32,722 bases of DNA from Asparagopsis taxiformis (GCA_030407315.1 JALQPE010000344.1:1-32722); one strand, 5' to 3'. Shown: positions 9,244-17,490, numbered from the stretch's first letter. A program made the numbers and translations. The notes: a model not told the origin generated them from the letters alone.

Positions 9244-11085
9244 ATGGCCGGAAGCGACACTGAGCGCGCTGCGGAACCAAAGGATACCGTCGAAAGCGTT
9301 GCAGAGAGACTTGCAACGACGGTAGGCGGTGATAAAACACCCTCCGGAGGTTCTGCTGATGGAGGGGCTCCGTCTGCAGCGGGAAGGGAGACGGCAGATA
9401 GCCAGACACCCATTCAGGGAGCAGACGCTGCCATGATAGAGGCAGCAAAAACCCTTGGTGATATATCACCATCTGGGAAAAACACTCTACGCTTTCCATC
9501 TACTCCTGGGACGGTGAAATCGAAAAACAGGGAGAGGTCTAACGTCCGTGAAGGCGAGGGGAGTCCTGCTGGCATGGGAGCATCAGAAGAGTCTGTGATG
9601 GGGATTGACATCAACATTGTCGAATGCAGGACTGAACCTGAAATGATCAATTCGCTAGATGTTGCCAAACCGGAATCAACTTCTCGTCTTGTGCAGGAGG
9701 CCAGAGTGCGCGATCTGGTCAGCAAAATATCTACCGAGGGGTTTCTGGAAACTGGCACCCGAATGACCATCTGTGAAACAATGGGGTCAGACGGACGGAA
9801 GAAACTGCAGTGCAGTGATGGAGGTCATCGTATCAGCGCTTTGCAGTCGATTGTGGAAAACAAACCGACAGTTGCTGATCGATGGAGACTGAGGAGCATT
9901 AGCGTTGACTTCATCCGACCACCTGGAACCCGTGAAATGTTTCATCCTCTTGAAGTGATGCGAATATCGCAGAAGCTGAACGAAAAGACTCATGACGTGA
10001 TAGAAGTTTCTATTGCTGGCCACGTCTGTACGGTCTTGAAGTTCATGATGATGAAGGGCTTGATGAAGGCGAAGGTAAATGTGTGCACAAAAGTTGTAGT
10101 CGAGAACAAGGTCATTCCAGGTTGTCAGGAAGGAATCATGATGAAGTACGTTTCGATTGCGCAGGGCTTCGGAGACGTAAATAACCCGGCGTTCGAACAT
10201 TGGTCAGCTATCCCAAGTCGATTTGCAACTGAAACTAGTCCGCCAGACTCGAAGAATATGCAGGGATGCACTGTGGACGTCCTATTCGCTTCTGCGTTTC
10301 GAAAAGCTTCGGTGGACACCAAACTTTTCATTCTAGAGCTCACTGCAATGTGGACGATGTGGAAACGTAGGAAAGGAGATGGTGGTATAAGTCTAAAGAC
10401 ATGCGCGCAAAAGTGGTGCTACAGCATGTGTGAAATATATGACATACTTGAGAAAGCTGTACGGAAAGAAAACTCCTGGCATTCCTCACCTCATCCATGT
10501 TTCAGGAAGTTACATGAAGAACCGGAGCCAGGTGGACGAACACGAAAAACCATACGATATCGCATTTTGACTGTCCTCAAAGATTTCTATCCTTCCGACG
10601 CACCAACTGGGAGCGGTATACGTGCAGCATTGACGCGGTCTATGATGAAAGAAATCCGTTATGTGGTTTTCAACGGCCCAATTCTATCGGATGACTCTCT
10701 CGACCATTCCGTCGCGCCTGAAATAGGTGTGCAGGAAAGGCGGACTAGGCGAAAATCCTTGGAAGGGAATACTGCACCTCAACCACGACAACAATCCGCA
10801 TCGTATGGTGATACTTCAAATGCTGCCATTGATCGCTCGGACGTGGTACAGAGTCCAAATGTACTTACCCAACAGCAGACACAGGGCAGTCTGGAAATAT
10901 CGGATAGTGTTAACGCTGAGGTCGGTGCTGCAACACAGGTTGGTGAAGAGGCGACAGGGAAAGCGGCAGATTCCAAAAGCGCAAAGCAGGTTAAACGGAC
11001 CGCGCAGTGCCTACTGCGCCTACCGAGAACAATTCTTCGAAACCTGGAGATTGTGAAGTTGGGGATGTGTTGCAGAAGAACGTAG
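9244..11085 (+). CDS. ParB-like domain protein, 3' end disrupted
   Basis: Starts at ATG in the context gcaATGGcc and encodes 613 aa. Residues 1-130 are Ser/Gly/Thr/Glu-rich and look disordered. Residues about 155-240 resemble a ParB/sulfiredoxin-fold N-terminal domain, ending in the motif CSDGGHRISAL (Asp192-Arg196), the DG(x)HR signature of that fold. Residues 270-450 look globular, with no name I can give. The tail from about 500 is again low in complexity. The last 30 codons look off-frame: from about 11010 the neighbouring frame reads acidic and polar, like the preceding tail, and stays open into the LTR at 11105. A frameshift near 10995-11010 followed by truncation through the array insertion is therefore likely. 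It lies on the same strand 0.7 kb after the transposase, so it may be an accessory gene of the same transposon. The ParB assignment rests on one motif plus its context; the function is unknown. Confidence 0.6.
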   Translation: MAGSDTERAAEPKDTVESVAERLATTVGGDKTPSGGSADGGAPSAAGRETADSQTPIQGADAAMIEAAKTLGDISPSGKNTLRFPSTPGTVKSKNRERSNVREGEGSPAGMGASEESVMGIDINIVECRTEPEMINSLDVAKPESTSRLVQEARVRDLVSKISTEGFLETGTRMTICETMGSDGRKKLQCSDGGHRISALQSIVENKPTVADRWRLRSISVDFIRPPGTREMFHPLEVMRISQKLNEKTHDVIEVSIAGHVCTVLKFMMMKGLMKAKVNVCTKVVVENKVIPGCQEGIMMKYVSIAQGFGDVNNPAFEHWSAIPSRFATETSPPDSKNMQGCTVDVLFASAFRKASVDTKLFILELTAMWTMWKRRKGDGGISLKTCAQKWCYSMCEIYDILEKAVRKENSWHSSPHPCFRKLHEEPEPGGRTRKTIRYRILTVLKDFYPSDAPTGSGIRAALTRSMMKEIRYVVFNGPILSDDSLDHSVAPEIGVQERRTRRKSLEGNTAPQPRQQSASYGDTSNAAIDRSDVVQSPNVLTQQQTQGSLEISDSVNAEVGAATQVGEEATGKAADSKSAKQVKRTAQCLLRLPRTILRNLEIVKLGMCCRRT

Positions 11086-11104
11086 GAACTCAAGAGCTTG
11101 AACC

Positions 11105-11572
11105 TGTTGACTCACTGAGAATGGGCCTGGTAGGCCTAATTCCGTGAGAAAACTTTGACCCTCGATTTCTCCTAGAAGGAGTGCTCTAGGCGCTCCGAAA
11201 CCTATCTCATCGTATTCAGCGTGCCCGAATTAGTCGGGTAGCAACTTCTCCGGGGCTCCTACGACACTCCATTACGGAGTAACTGGCCTTTGAAGTTTCA
11301 ATTAGTAATTAGAAATGCCAAGATGGGTTGCCATCATGGCAGAGGGAAAATGTTATGATAAGTGTACACGTGTGGATGATATGATAGAGAAGCCCACGTG
11401 TACCAGATTGGCAGCGGGTGCTTGCTAGGACAGACTGTCAGTGACAGTCTGTCTGGAGCAGCCTTGAACAGGCTGTCCTTAGCACCGCCGGCGCACCTCG
11501 GCGAGAATACAAATTATGTAGTGAGCTCGCAGATTCAGTAAACGCTCGGTAAGCGACCAAACTTTATCAACA
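11105..11572 (+). repeat. LTR1, 468 bp, variant
   Basis: TGTTGA...TCAACA. It lacks 20 bp present in LTR2-4; the loss lies between two copies of gtttcaatt near 11300. In a 29-bp stretch near 11167-11195 it carries seven substitutions that match the old LTR at 2942-3554 (cctagaaggagtgctctagg) rather than LTR2-4. Elsewhere it reads identically to LTR2. A start-stop ATGTAG lies at 11516-11521 and AGTAAA, a likely poly(A) signal variant, at 11537-11542. Confidence 0.93.
11364..11453. promoter_or_regulatory. Inverted-repeat cluster in the LTR (CACGTG pair and 25-nt hairpin)
   Basis: GTACACGTG at 11364-11372 faces CACGTGTAC at 11395-11403, a perfect 9-bp inverted repeat of E-box-like CACGTG sites with a 22-nt loop. 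At 11429-11453, GACAGACTGTCA-g-TGACAGTCTGTC forms a 12-bp stem around one base. Both are kept in LTR2-4. The old LTR keeps the CACGTG pair but has a degraded second hairpin. A regulatory role (enhancer or RNA structure) is inferred. Confidence 0.5.
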
Positions 11573-11586
11573 GGTTATGGGCCCAG
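11573..11586 (+). promoter_or_regulatory. Primer binding site, half initiator-tRNA type (copy 1)
   Basis: GGTTATGGGCCCAG directly abuts LTR1. It is complementary to the anticodon stem-loop of eukaryotic initiator tRNA-Met (ctgggcccataacc), not to its 3' end. This is the mode known from Drosophila copia and yeast Ty5, where a cleaved tRNA half primes minus-strand DNA. The ATG in it (11577) opens a 13-codon uORF ending with TAG at 11616-11618. Confidence 0.9.
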
Positions 11587-12222
11587 TGCGCTCGCTCGGG
11601 TCGTTTCTTATTCTCTAGCGCTGCGGTGAGTGTCTCTTTCGCGTCGGCGAGTGTCTTACCTTTCTCGCCTTGTTTCTTCTCGTTTTGTCTTCTTTCCTGC
11701 GCGTCCTCCTGCTCCCGTTCTGCGCCTCCGTGCGGTTTCGCTCGCCTGCGCGTCGCGTTAGTCCCGCTCCCTCCTGCGGCGCCGCGGTCTTCCTCGCCAC
11801 CCGGCGTCCGTCTCGCCTCGCTGACGCTCGGCGTCCCATCGTGTCATCTGACTGTCACAGTGACAACATCTACTGCCATCGTGACACAAAAATCCTGTCA
11901 TCAAGTGACATCTCTTGGAACACATCGGATCTCTCGCTGGAGCTATCTCGCGCCAAATACAAAAATTTCTTCCCGCTCTCGCTGGGACTCGAACGCACGA
12001 CCGCGACATACCGCGCTGCACAGCACGGCTTAACCGCTGAGCTACTGGCCCACTTAAGGCCAACATACTGGAATCGACTGCTCCTAATAAAAGACTTGTC
12101 TATACCTTTCTCAACTCGGTTCTGCTCTTGTAAGTCAGCAACCTTGTCCTGATCGGTATAGCATTAATAAGTCACACAACAATAAACTTCTGCATTGGTT
12201 AACCTACTCATTCATCTTCAAA
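11587..12222 (+). other. Long ATG-free leader, GC- and pyrimidine-rich (copy 1)
   Basis: Untranslated leader between the primer site and the zinc-finger ORF. It contains no ATG in any plus-strand frame after the uORF at 11577. Donor-like GTGAGT occurs at 11626 and GTAAGT at 12130. The open frames crossing it (for example 11626-12033 and 11670-12152) lack ATG starts and look compositional. It holds the antisense tRNA-like unit at 11961-12051. Confidence 0.75.
11961..12051 (-). ncRNA. Antisense tRNA-like / SINE-head unit (copy 1)
   Basis: On the minus strand, a Pol III A box (TAGCTCAGCGGT, 12044-12033) is followed 38 nt later by a B box (CGTTCGAGTCC, 11995-11985), then TTTTT (11965-11961), a minimal Pol III terminator. 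The predicted transcript is about 91 nt, antisense to the retrotransposon leader. Acceptor- and T-stem pairing is poor and the anticodon stem only forms with a 6-nt loop, so it is not a credible functional tRNA. A tRNA-derived SINE head or relic fits better. Expression is not demonstrated. Confidence 0.55.
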
Positions 12223-12737
12223 AGTAAGTTATACCTTTCATCTTTCGGTCAATTTCAAGGTTTAGACCTTAGTACTGATCGGTATAACTGCTAACCTCTT
12301 CTCTCTCTATCTCCATAGTGTCTAGTAGTGACGAGGATCGCATCGAGCCGAATAACGAGCAGCCAGCTCCGAGGCTTCGACGCGACGGTGAGTCTCTTCG
12401 CGACCGTGTTTTCCGAAAGGCGTATAGCATCGCCGAAAGAAGGGACAATAAGAAGAAATACGCCGCTCACAAGGCTGCAAACCGTTCCAGGTGCTCTCAC
12501 TGCAACGTATATCTCAATTCCGCTGAGTCCAGAGCTGCTCATCTCAACGGATCCAGACACAAGAAAACCATCGAGCGCCTCAAGGAGGGTCCTCTAAAAG
12601 TTTGCAGGCCCTGTGGTGTCATCGTCCGGACTCAGAGTGAGTTCGACAACCATCTTCGCGGCAACCGCCATCGCAGTATTGCGAAGGCCCTGGAAATCAC
12701 CAAAGCTTCCAAAGCTTCTTCTTCCTCCGATAAGTAG
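12223..12737 (+). CDS. Accessory protein with two U1/JAZ-type C2H2 zinc fingers (copy 1)
   Basis: 139 aa if the intron 12224-12318 is removed (coding parts 12223 and 12319-12737). It begins MSSSDEDR. Residues 20-58 are strongly basic (RRDNKKK; a nuclear or RNA-binding tract). Finger 1 is Cys59-Cys62-His75-His81 and finger 2 is Cys96-Cys99-His112-His118, both C-x2-C-x12-H-x5-H, with HLNGSRH and HLRGNRH. That spacing is typical of U1C/JAZ/matrin-type fingers, often RNA- or dsRNA-binding. The tail is Ser/Lys-rich. The unspliced ORF has no ATG; after its first codon there is no methionine codon at all. It lies between the primer site and gag-pol, where copia elements normally carry only leader, so it looks like a captured accessory gene. 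Role unknown; an RNA chaperone or a splicing/export regulator is plausible. Confidence 0.75.
12224..12318 (+). other. Predicted 95-nt intron creating a start codon (copy 1)
   Basis: Donor AAAA|GTAAGT at 12224. Branch-site-like TGCTAAC at 12289-12295, with the branch A 24 nt before the acceptor. Pyrimidine tract and CTCCATAG ending at 12318. Joining the A at 12223 to TG at 12319-12320 forms AUG with an A at -3, in frame with the zinc-finger ORF. The same bases are kept in copies 2 and 3. Confidence 0.7.
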
Positions 12738-12922
12738 TTTCTCTCTCTCCTCTAGACACTAGAAATCTAGCTGATTTCGTATCGTTAAACCTTGCTTTCT
12801 TGTTCTCCATCCACTTCGCTCTTAGCTAGACAGTCTCTATCCTATAGATCCCAGCTTGGTCCTCGACGACTATCGGTTGTCCACTTGGGAAGGGTCGAAC
12901 AGATAAGACTTACTGCAGAGCC
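12738..12922 (+). promoter_or_regulatory. Inter-ORF segment with two further acceptor-like sites (copy 1)
   Basis: Contains pyrimidine tracts ending in AG at 12755 (ctctctctcctctag) and at 12825 (ccacttcgctcttag, with gttaaac upstream at 12784). Either could pair with donors at 11626, 12130 or 12224 to remove the zinc-finger ORF from a gag-pol mRNA. There is no ATG before 12923. Confidence 0.4.
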
Positions 12923-15900
12923 ATGGAGAGCAATACTTCCGGCATCCGCATCGAGAAGCTGGATTATTCAAACTTCCACTCATGGAAGCAGAAGATGGAA
13001 CTCATCCTTGGCCACCGCGAGGTGGACGACATGATTGATCCTAATCTTCGCCCTAGACGTCCGACAGACCAAGAAGAGCTCTTAAAATGGCTCCGCAAAG
13101 ACAAGTCAGCTCGAATAGCCATCGGAATTACCTTGTCGGATGAAATGCTCAAAAATGTTGCACACACCACGACTGCCTTAGAAATGTGGCAAGAGATCTG
13201 CAACGTGCATCAAAGGCACACTCTCCTAAACAAACTCGCTGCAAGGCGCGACTTTTACACAGCGACTATGAAGCCAGGTGAACAGATGCTCGTATACATC
13301 AACCGTGTTCGACAAATGGCAACGGTACTATCAGCAATGGGCGTCGACATTGATGATAAAGAAATGGCTATGGCTGTTCTCAATGGCCTCCCATCTTCCT
13401 TCCAGACGCTGATAACCGCTCTTGATGCAATTGGAGATGAAGATCCTACCTTCACATTCGACAAAGTTCGCAGTCTCCTCCTTCAGGAAGAACGCAGGGC
13501 AGCTATTTTAAAACCGGGAAGTTCCTCAACAGACACAGCCGCTCTACTTTCCAAGTCTGGAAAACAGTTTGGGAACAACCGGAAGAAGTGTACCCATTGC
13601 GGTCGAACAAATCACACCGAGCCATATTGCTGGCAGAAGTATGGAAGACCATCTCGCTCCCGCTCGAATAATAAACCACGCAGTTCTCCGAACTTGTCTC
13701 TGGCGCAGGGGAATATTGGCTCTATGGCAGCCGTAGCCATTGAGACTGAACCGAGCAATGATGAAGAAAAGGAGTACGTCTGCCTTTTGTCAGCCTGTTC
13801 GGATTCAGCTAAGTCGGTACAAATCACATCTACATGGTATATTGACTCCGCTGCTACCTCACACATGACCTTCGATCGCTCAATGTTTGTCTCGTACCGT
13901 TCCGTGACTCCGTTCCAAGTGATTCTCGGAGACAAATCCACTTCTGTAGCAGTAGGATGTGGCGATGTCAAACTGTCACTCCTTGTGAATGGGAAGGCAA
14001 GAATCTGCATACTCCAGGACGTTCTCCACGTCCCCTCCTTCGTATTCTCACTCATATCCGTAAGTACTCTCACGGCTCGAGGAATTGGAGTTCAGTTCAC
14101 GAACAATGCAGTCCTCTCAACCCAAAACGGGGAATCAATAGCTACTGGCCATAGACGCCACGGGCTCTATGCAATTGACCTCTACATGCCCTCCAGAAAT
14201 AAACAACAGCCCTTCGAGTTAGCTTGCATCGCGTCACTGCAGCTGTGGCATGAGCGACTTGGGCATGTTCACAAAAACGGAATCTCTCGTATGGCAAAGA
14301 CATCAGCGGTCAAAGGACTCCGAATCAAACCTGAGCAGTCCCCACCTGAAAATCTATGTGAAGGGTGTGTTACTGGTAAAATGCCTCGTGCTGCTATCCC
14401 AAAATTCTCCGAGACAAGAGCCTCCGAGCTTCTCCAACTGATCCACACAGATCTGGCAGGGCCAATGGAAATACGTTCGAAAGGGGGAGCTCGATACTTC
14501 GTGACCTTCATCGATGATAAGTCTCGCTACCTAACTGTGTATCCGCTCCACCGTAAGTCGGATTGTTTCGATGCATTCCAACGATTTCTGCGCCTCACTG
14601 AAACTCAAACAGGATGCAAACTTCGTCAACTACGCTCAGACGGAGGGGGAGAGTACTTCTCAAACGAATTCAGCTCTTTCCTTGAAGACAGGGGTATCCA
14701 ACGTCAAACTACCTGTGCCTACACTCCCCAACAAAACGGAGTTGCGGAACGCATGAATCGCACCCTTAAGGAACATATGCGGGCCATGCTTCTCCACAAT
14801 TCCACTCCATTGGAGTTCTGGGCGGAAGCACTTTCTTGTGCTGCCTACATTCGCAATCGTCTCACCAGCCGTGCTCTCCCCGCTGGAACCACTCCATATG
14901 AGCTATGGTATGGGCGGAAGCCAAACATTGCACACCTGCGAACATTTGGAAGCATTTGTTGGTACAAACTCCCGAACACACATCTCCAAGCGCTCGATTC
15001 TCGTGCTGTTCAGGCTATCATGCTAGGGTATGCAACATCACAGAAGGCATATAAACTGTGGGATCTAACGAATGAGAAAATAGTTGTCTCTCGCGATGTC
15101 GTTTTCGAGGAGACGAGGTCGAGGAAACTACCGTCACATCTAGACATTACTGGAGCTGATGTCAGTCTAGAAGATACCTCACAAGACCCAATGAGGGAAA
15201 AACCTTATGGAGGAACTCCCAGAAATGAATCCTCTTCCTCCCATTCAGGTTCAGATTCGGACCATATTTCACCTCAATCACCTCCGCCAACGCCATCCTA
15301 CAGTCAAGATGCCTCGTTACTCAATGCTCCCCGTAAATCGTCTCGCACCCGCAAACCTCCGAGTGAGTGGTGGAAAACCACTGCACTCGTCACTACCGCG
15401 CCCGATCCTACTCCAGAACACCTCCTCACCTTCACTGAGGTGACCAAGGGGGAGGAGAAAGACCTTTGGATCGGTGCCATTCAGTCTGAAATGAATTCCC
15501 TTTATACAAACCGCACCTGGATTTTGGTCCCTCGCAGTGAAGCTGTCAACCTACTTTCATCCAAATGGGTGTTCAAACGCAAAGATGTTGTCAGTGAAAC
15601 TGGTGAGCACTCGGTCAAACATAAAGCTCGCCTGGTAACTCGGGGATTCCAGCAGAAGTACGGTGTTGACTATGCTGAAACATATGCACCGGTTGTCAAG
15701 TTCTGCACTATTCGCATGTTCTTCGCTCTCACTGTCCATCACGACCTCCATTGCGATCAAATGGACGTCAAGACAGCTTTCCTCTACGGAGACCTCGAAC
15801 AAGACATATACATGGAACAACCGGAGGGCTTTGTCGACCCGAAGTATCCTAATCATGTTTGCAAACTGCAGAAAGCTTTGTATGGACTAAAACAGGCTCC

Positions 15901-17008
15901 GAGGCAATGGCACGCAAAGATCGACGAGTTTCTCATTTCAGAACTAGAATTCCAGAGTTCTCCGTACGACCCATGTTTCTACGTGAGGTACCGTAAAGAT
16001 TCGATGATAGTCATTGCCCTCTACGTTGATGACCTCCTTATCGCTTCAAGCAGCAGAGACATGTTGAACGAGCTGAAGGCTGAGTTCAGTAGACGCTTCG
16101 AAATGAAAGATTGTGGGAAAGCTAGAGTGTGCCTCGGGCTGGAAATCGTAAGGGACTCACCTAGAGGACTACTTCATTTGAATCAAACTCGGTACGCTGA
16201 AAAGGTATTGGAACGATTCGGCATGGAGAACTCAAGCCCTGCTGCAACCCCTATGCAGGCTCAGATTTCCATCAGTGATACTGAAACAGAGGCCATCGAC
16301 TCTACATTATACCGCAAAGCCATTGGAAGCTTGATGTATCTCGCAGTGGGAACTCGCCCCGACATCGCATTTGCTGTTGGAAGACTTGCCCAATTCGTGG
16401 AGACTCCAACCAAATCTCTCTGGGTTGCTGTCAAGCGTGTTCTAAGATACATTTCTGGTACTCGAAGCCTTGGTGTGCTGTACAGGGCATCGAAGCCTCT
16501 GTCACCTGTCGGATATAGTGACTCAGATTGGGGTGGTTGTACGATCAATCGGAAATCCACCAGCGGATACGTGTTCATGATGGCTGGAGCAGCGGTGAGC
16601 TGGAAATCTCACAAACAGAGTTGTGTAGCGCAATCCTCCTCCGAAGCTGAATATATGGCTCTCAGCGCTGCGGTGAAGGAAGCTATTTGGTTGAGTAATA
16701 TTGTTGGGTTTGGCTGTGGAAGCAGCTCGGCGGATCCGATCCTAATCAATGTCGACAACCAAGGTTCCATCAAGATGGCTAGGAACGATGCCTCAGGAAC
16801 TCGTACCAAACACATCGACATTCGGTATCACTTCGTCCGAGACAGCTTACTCAAGACGTTGTTCGGCATTGACTACTGTCCCACATCAGATATGGCGGCA
16901 GATCTGTTAACCAAGCCTCTGCAACGAGTTCAATTTATCAAGCTCCGGGAGATGATCGGCGTGTCAGATATTTCATCCATCGAGCAGGTCAAAGAGGGGG
17001 AGTGTTGA
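12923..17008 (+). CDS. gag-pol: Ty1/copia Gag-Pol polyprotein, intact (copy 1)
   Basis: One uninterrupted ORF of 1361 aa from a strong start context (gagccATGG). Gag (copia/UBN2-like) occupies residues about 1-220, with a zinc knuckle Cys223-Cys226-His231-Cys236 (CX2CX4HX4C). Protease: Asp308 in YIDSAATSHM. Integrase: LWHERLGHVH and CEGC zinc-binding residues, then Asp510, Asp573, Glu609 (D-x35-E). Reverse transcriptase: Asp948 in QMDVKTAF and YVDD Asp1036/1037. RNase H: Asp1200, Glu1241/Glu1243, Asp1278. The order PR-INT-RT-RH defines Ty1/copia (Pseudoviridae). Gag and Pol share one frame as in Drosophila copia, so any Gag excess must come from RNA processing or another route. The stop TGA (17006-17008) is formed by the first bases of LTR2. 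All catalytic residues inspected are present. Confidence 0.95.
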   Translation: MESNTSGIRIEKLDYSNFHSWKQKMELILGHREVDDMIDPNLRPRRPTDQEELLKWLRKDKSARIAIGITLSDEMLKNVAHTTTALEMWQEICNVHQRHTLLNKLAARRDFYTATMKPGEQMLVYINRVRQMATVLSAMGVDIDDKEMAMAVLNGLPSSFQTLITALDAIGDEDPTFTFDKVRSLLLQEERRAAILKPGSSSTDTAALLSKSGKQFGNNRKKCTHCGRTNHTEPYCWQKYGRPSRSRSNNKPRSSPNLSLAQGNIGSMAAVAIETEPSNDEEKEYVCLLSACSDSAKSVQITSTWYIDSAATSHMTFDRSMFVSYRSVTPFQVILGDKSTSVAVGCGDVKLSLLVNGKARICILQDVLHVPSFVFSLISVSTLTARGIGVQFTNNAVLSTQNGESIATGHRRHGLYAIDLYMPSRNKQQPFELACIASLQLWHERLGHVHKNGISRMAKTSAVKGLRIKPEQSPPENLCEGCVTGKMPRAAIPKFSETRASELLQLIHTDLAGPMEIRSKGGARYFVTFIDDKSRYLTVYPLHRKSDCFDAFQRFLRLTETQTGCKLRQLRSDGGGEYFSNEFSSFLEDRGIQRQTTCAYTPQQNGVAERMNRTLKEHMRAMLLHNSTPLEFWAEALSCAAYIRNRLTSRALPAGTTPYELWYGRKPNIAHLRTFGSICWYKLPNTHLQALDSRAVQAIMLGYATSQKAYKLWDLTNEKIVVSRDVVFEETRSRKLPSHLDITGADVSLEDTSQDPMREKPYGGTPRNESSSSHSGSDSDHISPQSPPPTPSYSQDASLLNAPRKSSRTRKPPSEWWKTTALVTTAPDPTPEHLLTFTEVTKGEEKDLWIGAIQSEMNSLYTNRTWILVPRSEAVNLLSSKWVFKRKDVVSETGEHSVKHKARLVTRGFQQKYGVDYAETYAPVVKFCTIRMFFALTVHHDLHCDQMDVKTAFLYGDLEQDIYMEQPEGFVDPKYPNHVCKLQKALYGLKQAPRQWHAKIDEFLISELEFQSSPYDPCFYVRYRKDSMIVIALYVDDLLIASSSRDMLNELKAEFSRRFEMKDCGKARVCLGLEIVRDSPRGLLHLNQTRYAEKVLERFGMENSSPAATPMQAQISISDTETEAIDSTLYRKAIGSLMYLAVGTRPDIAFAVGRLAQFVETPTKSLWVAVKRVLRYISGTRSLGVLYRASKPLSPVGYSDSDWGGCTINRKSTSGYVFMMAGAAVSWKSHKQSCVAQSSSEAEYMALSAAVKEAIWLSNIVGFGCGSSSADPILINVDNQGSIKMARNDASGTRTKHIDIRYHFVRDSLLKTLFGIDYCPTSDMAADLLTKPLQRVQFIKLREMIGVSDISSIEQVKEGEC
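16991..17002 (+). promoter_or_regulatory. Polypurine tract (copy 1)
   Basis: AAAGAGGGGGAG immediately before LTR2: the plus-strand primer site. It also encodes the last Gag-Pol residues. Confidence 0.85.
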
Positions 17009-17490
17009 CTCACTGAGAATGGGCCTGGTAGGCCTAATTCCGTGAGAAAACTTTGACCCTCGATTTCTCTATGAAGGAGTGGTCTGAGCGCTCTGAAACC
17101 TATCTCATCGTATTCAGCGTGCCCGAATTAGTCGGGTAGCAACTTCTCCGGGGCTCCTACGACACTCCATTACGGAGTAACTGGCCTTTGAAGTTTCAAT
17201 TTGTTTGTCATAGTTTCAATTAGTAATTAGAAATGCCAAGATGGGTTGCCATCATGGCAGAGGGAAAATGTTATGATAAGTGTACACGTGTGGATGATAT
17301 GATAGAGAAGCCCACGTGTACCAGATTGGCAGCGGGTGCTTGCTAGGACAGACTGTCAGTGACAGTCTGTCTGGAGCAGCCTTGAACAGGCTGTCCTTAG
17401 CACCGCCGGCGCACCTCGGCGAGAATACAAATTATGTAGTGAGCTCGCAGATTCAGTAAACGCTCGGTAAGCGACCAAACTTTATCAACA
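17003..17490 (+). repeat. LTR2, 488 bp
   Basis: TGTTGA...TCAACA. Shared by internal regions 1 and 2. It has the full gtttcaatt-flanked segment missing from LTR1, and the derived form ctctatgaaggagtggtctg. Confidence 0.95.

Noticed and set aside
8585..9499. 304-codon minus-strand ORF with an ATG
   Set aside because: It overlaps the start of the ParB-like gene, shows no domain, and its internal repeat simply reflects the 105-bp DNA duplication. Probably a chance frame.
11961..12051. Functional tRNA gene
   Set aside because: A and B boxes are good, but acceptor and T stems pair poorly and the anticodon loop is irregular. Kept only as a tRNA-like/SINE-type unit.
11626..12152. Open frames of 135-160 codons in the array leader (repeated in each copy)
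   Set aside because: They begin at GTG or TTG, have no ATG, are Ser/Arg/Pro-rich through base composition, and run through the tRNA-like unit. They are not credible eukaryotic genes.
12130..12318. Alternative donor GTAAGT at 12130 for the zinc-finger mRNA
   Set aside because: Joining it to the same acceptor gives TTG, not ATG. The donor at 12224 is the only one seen that forms an AUG, although 12130 may serve other transcripts.
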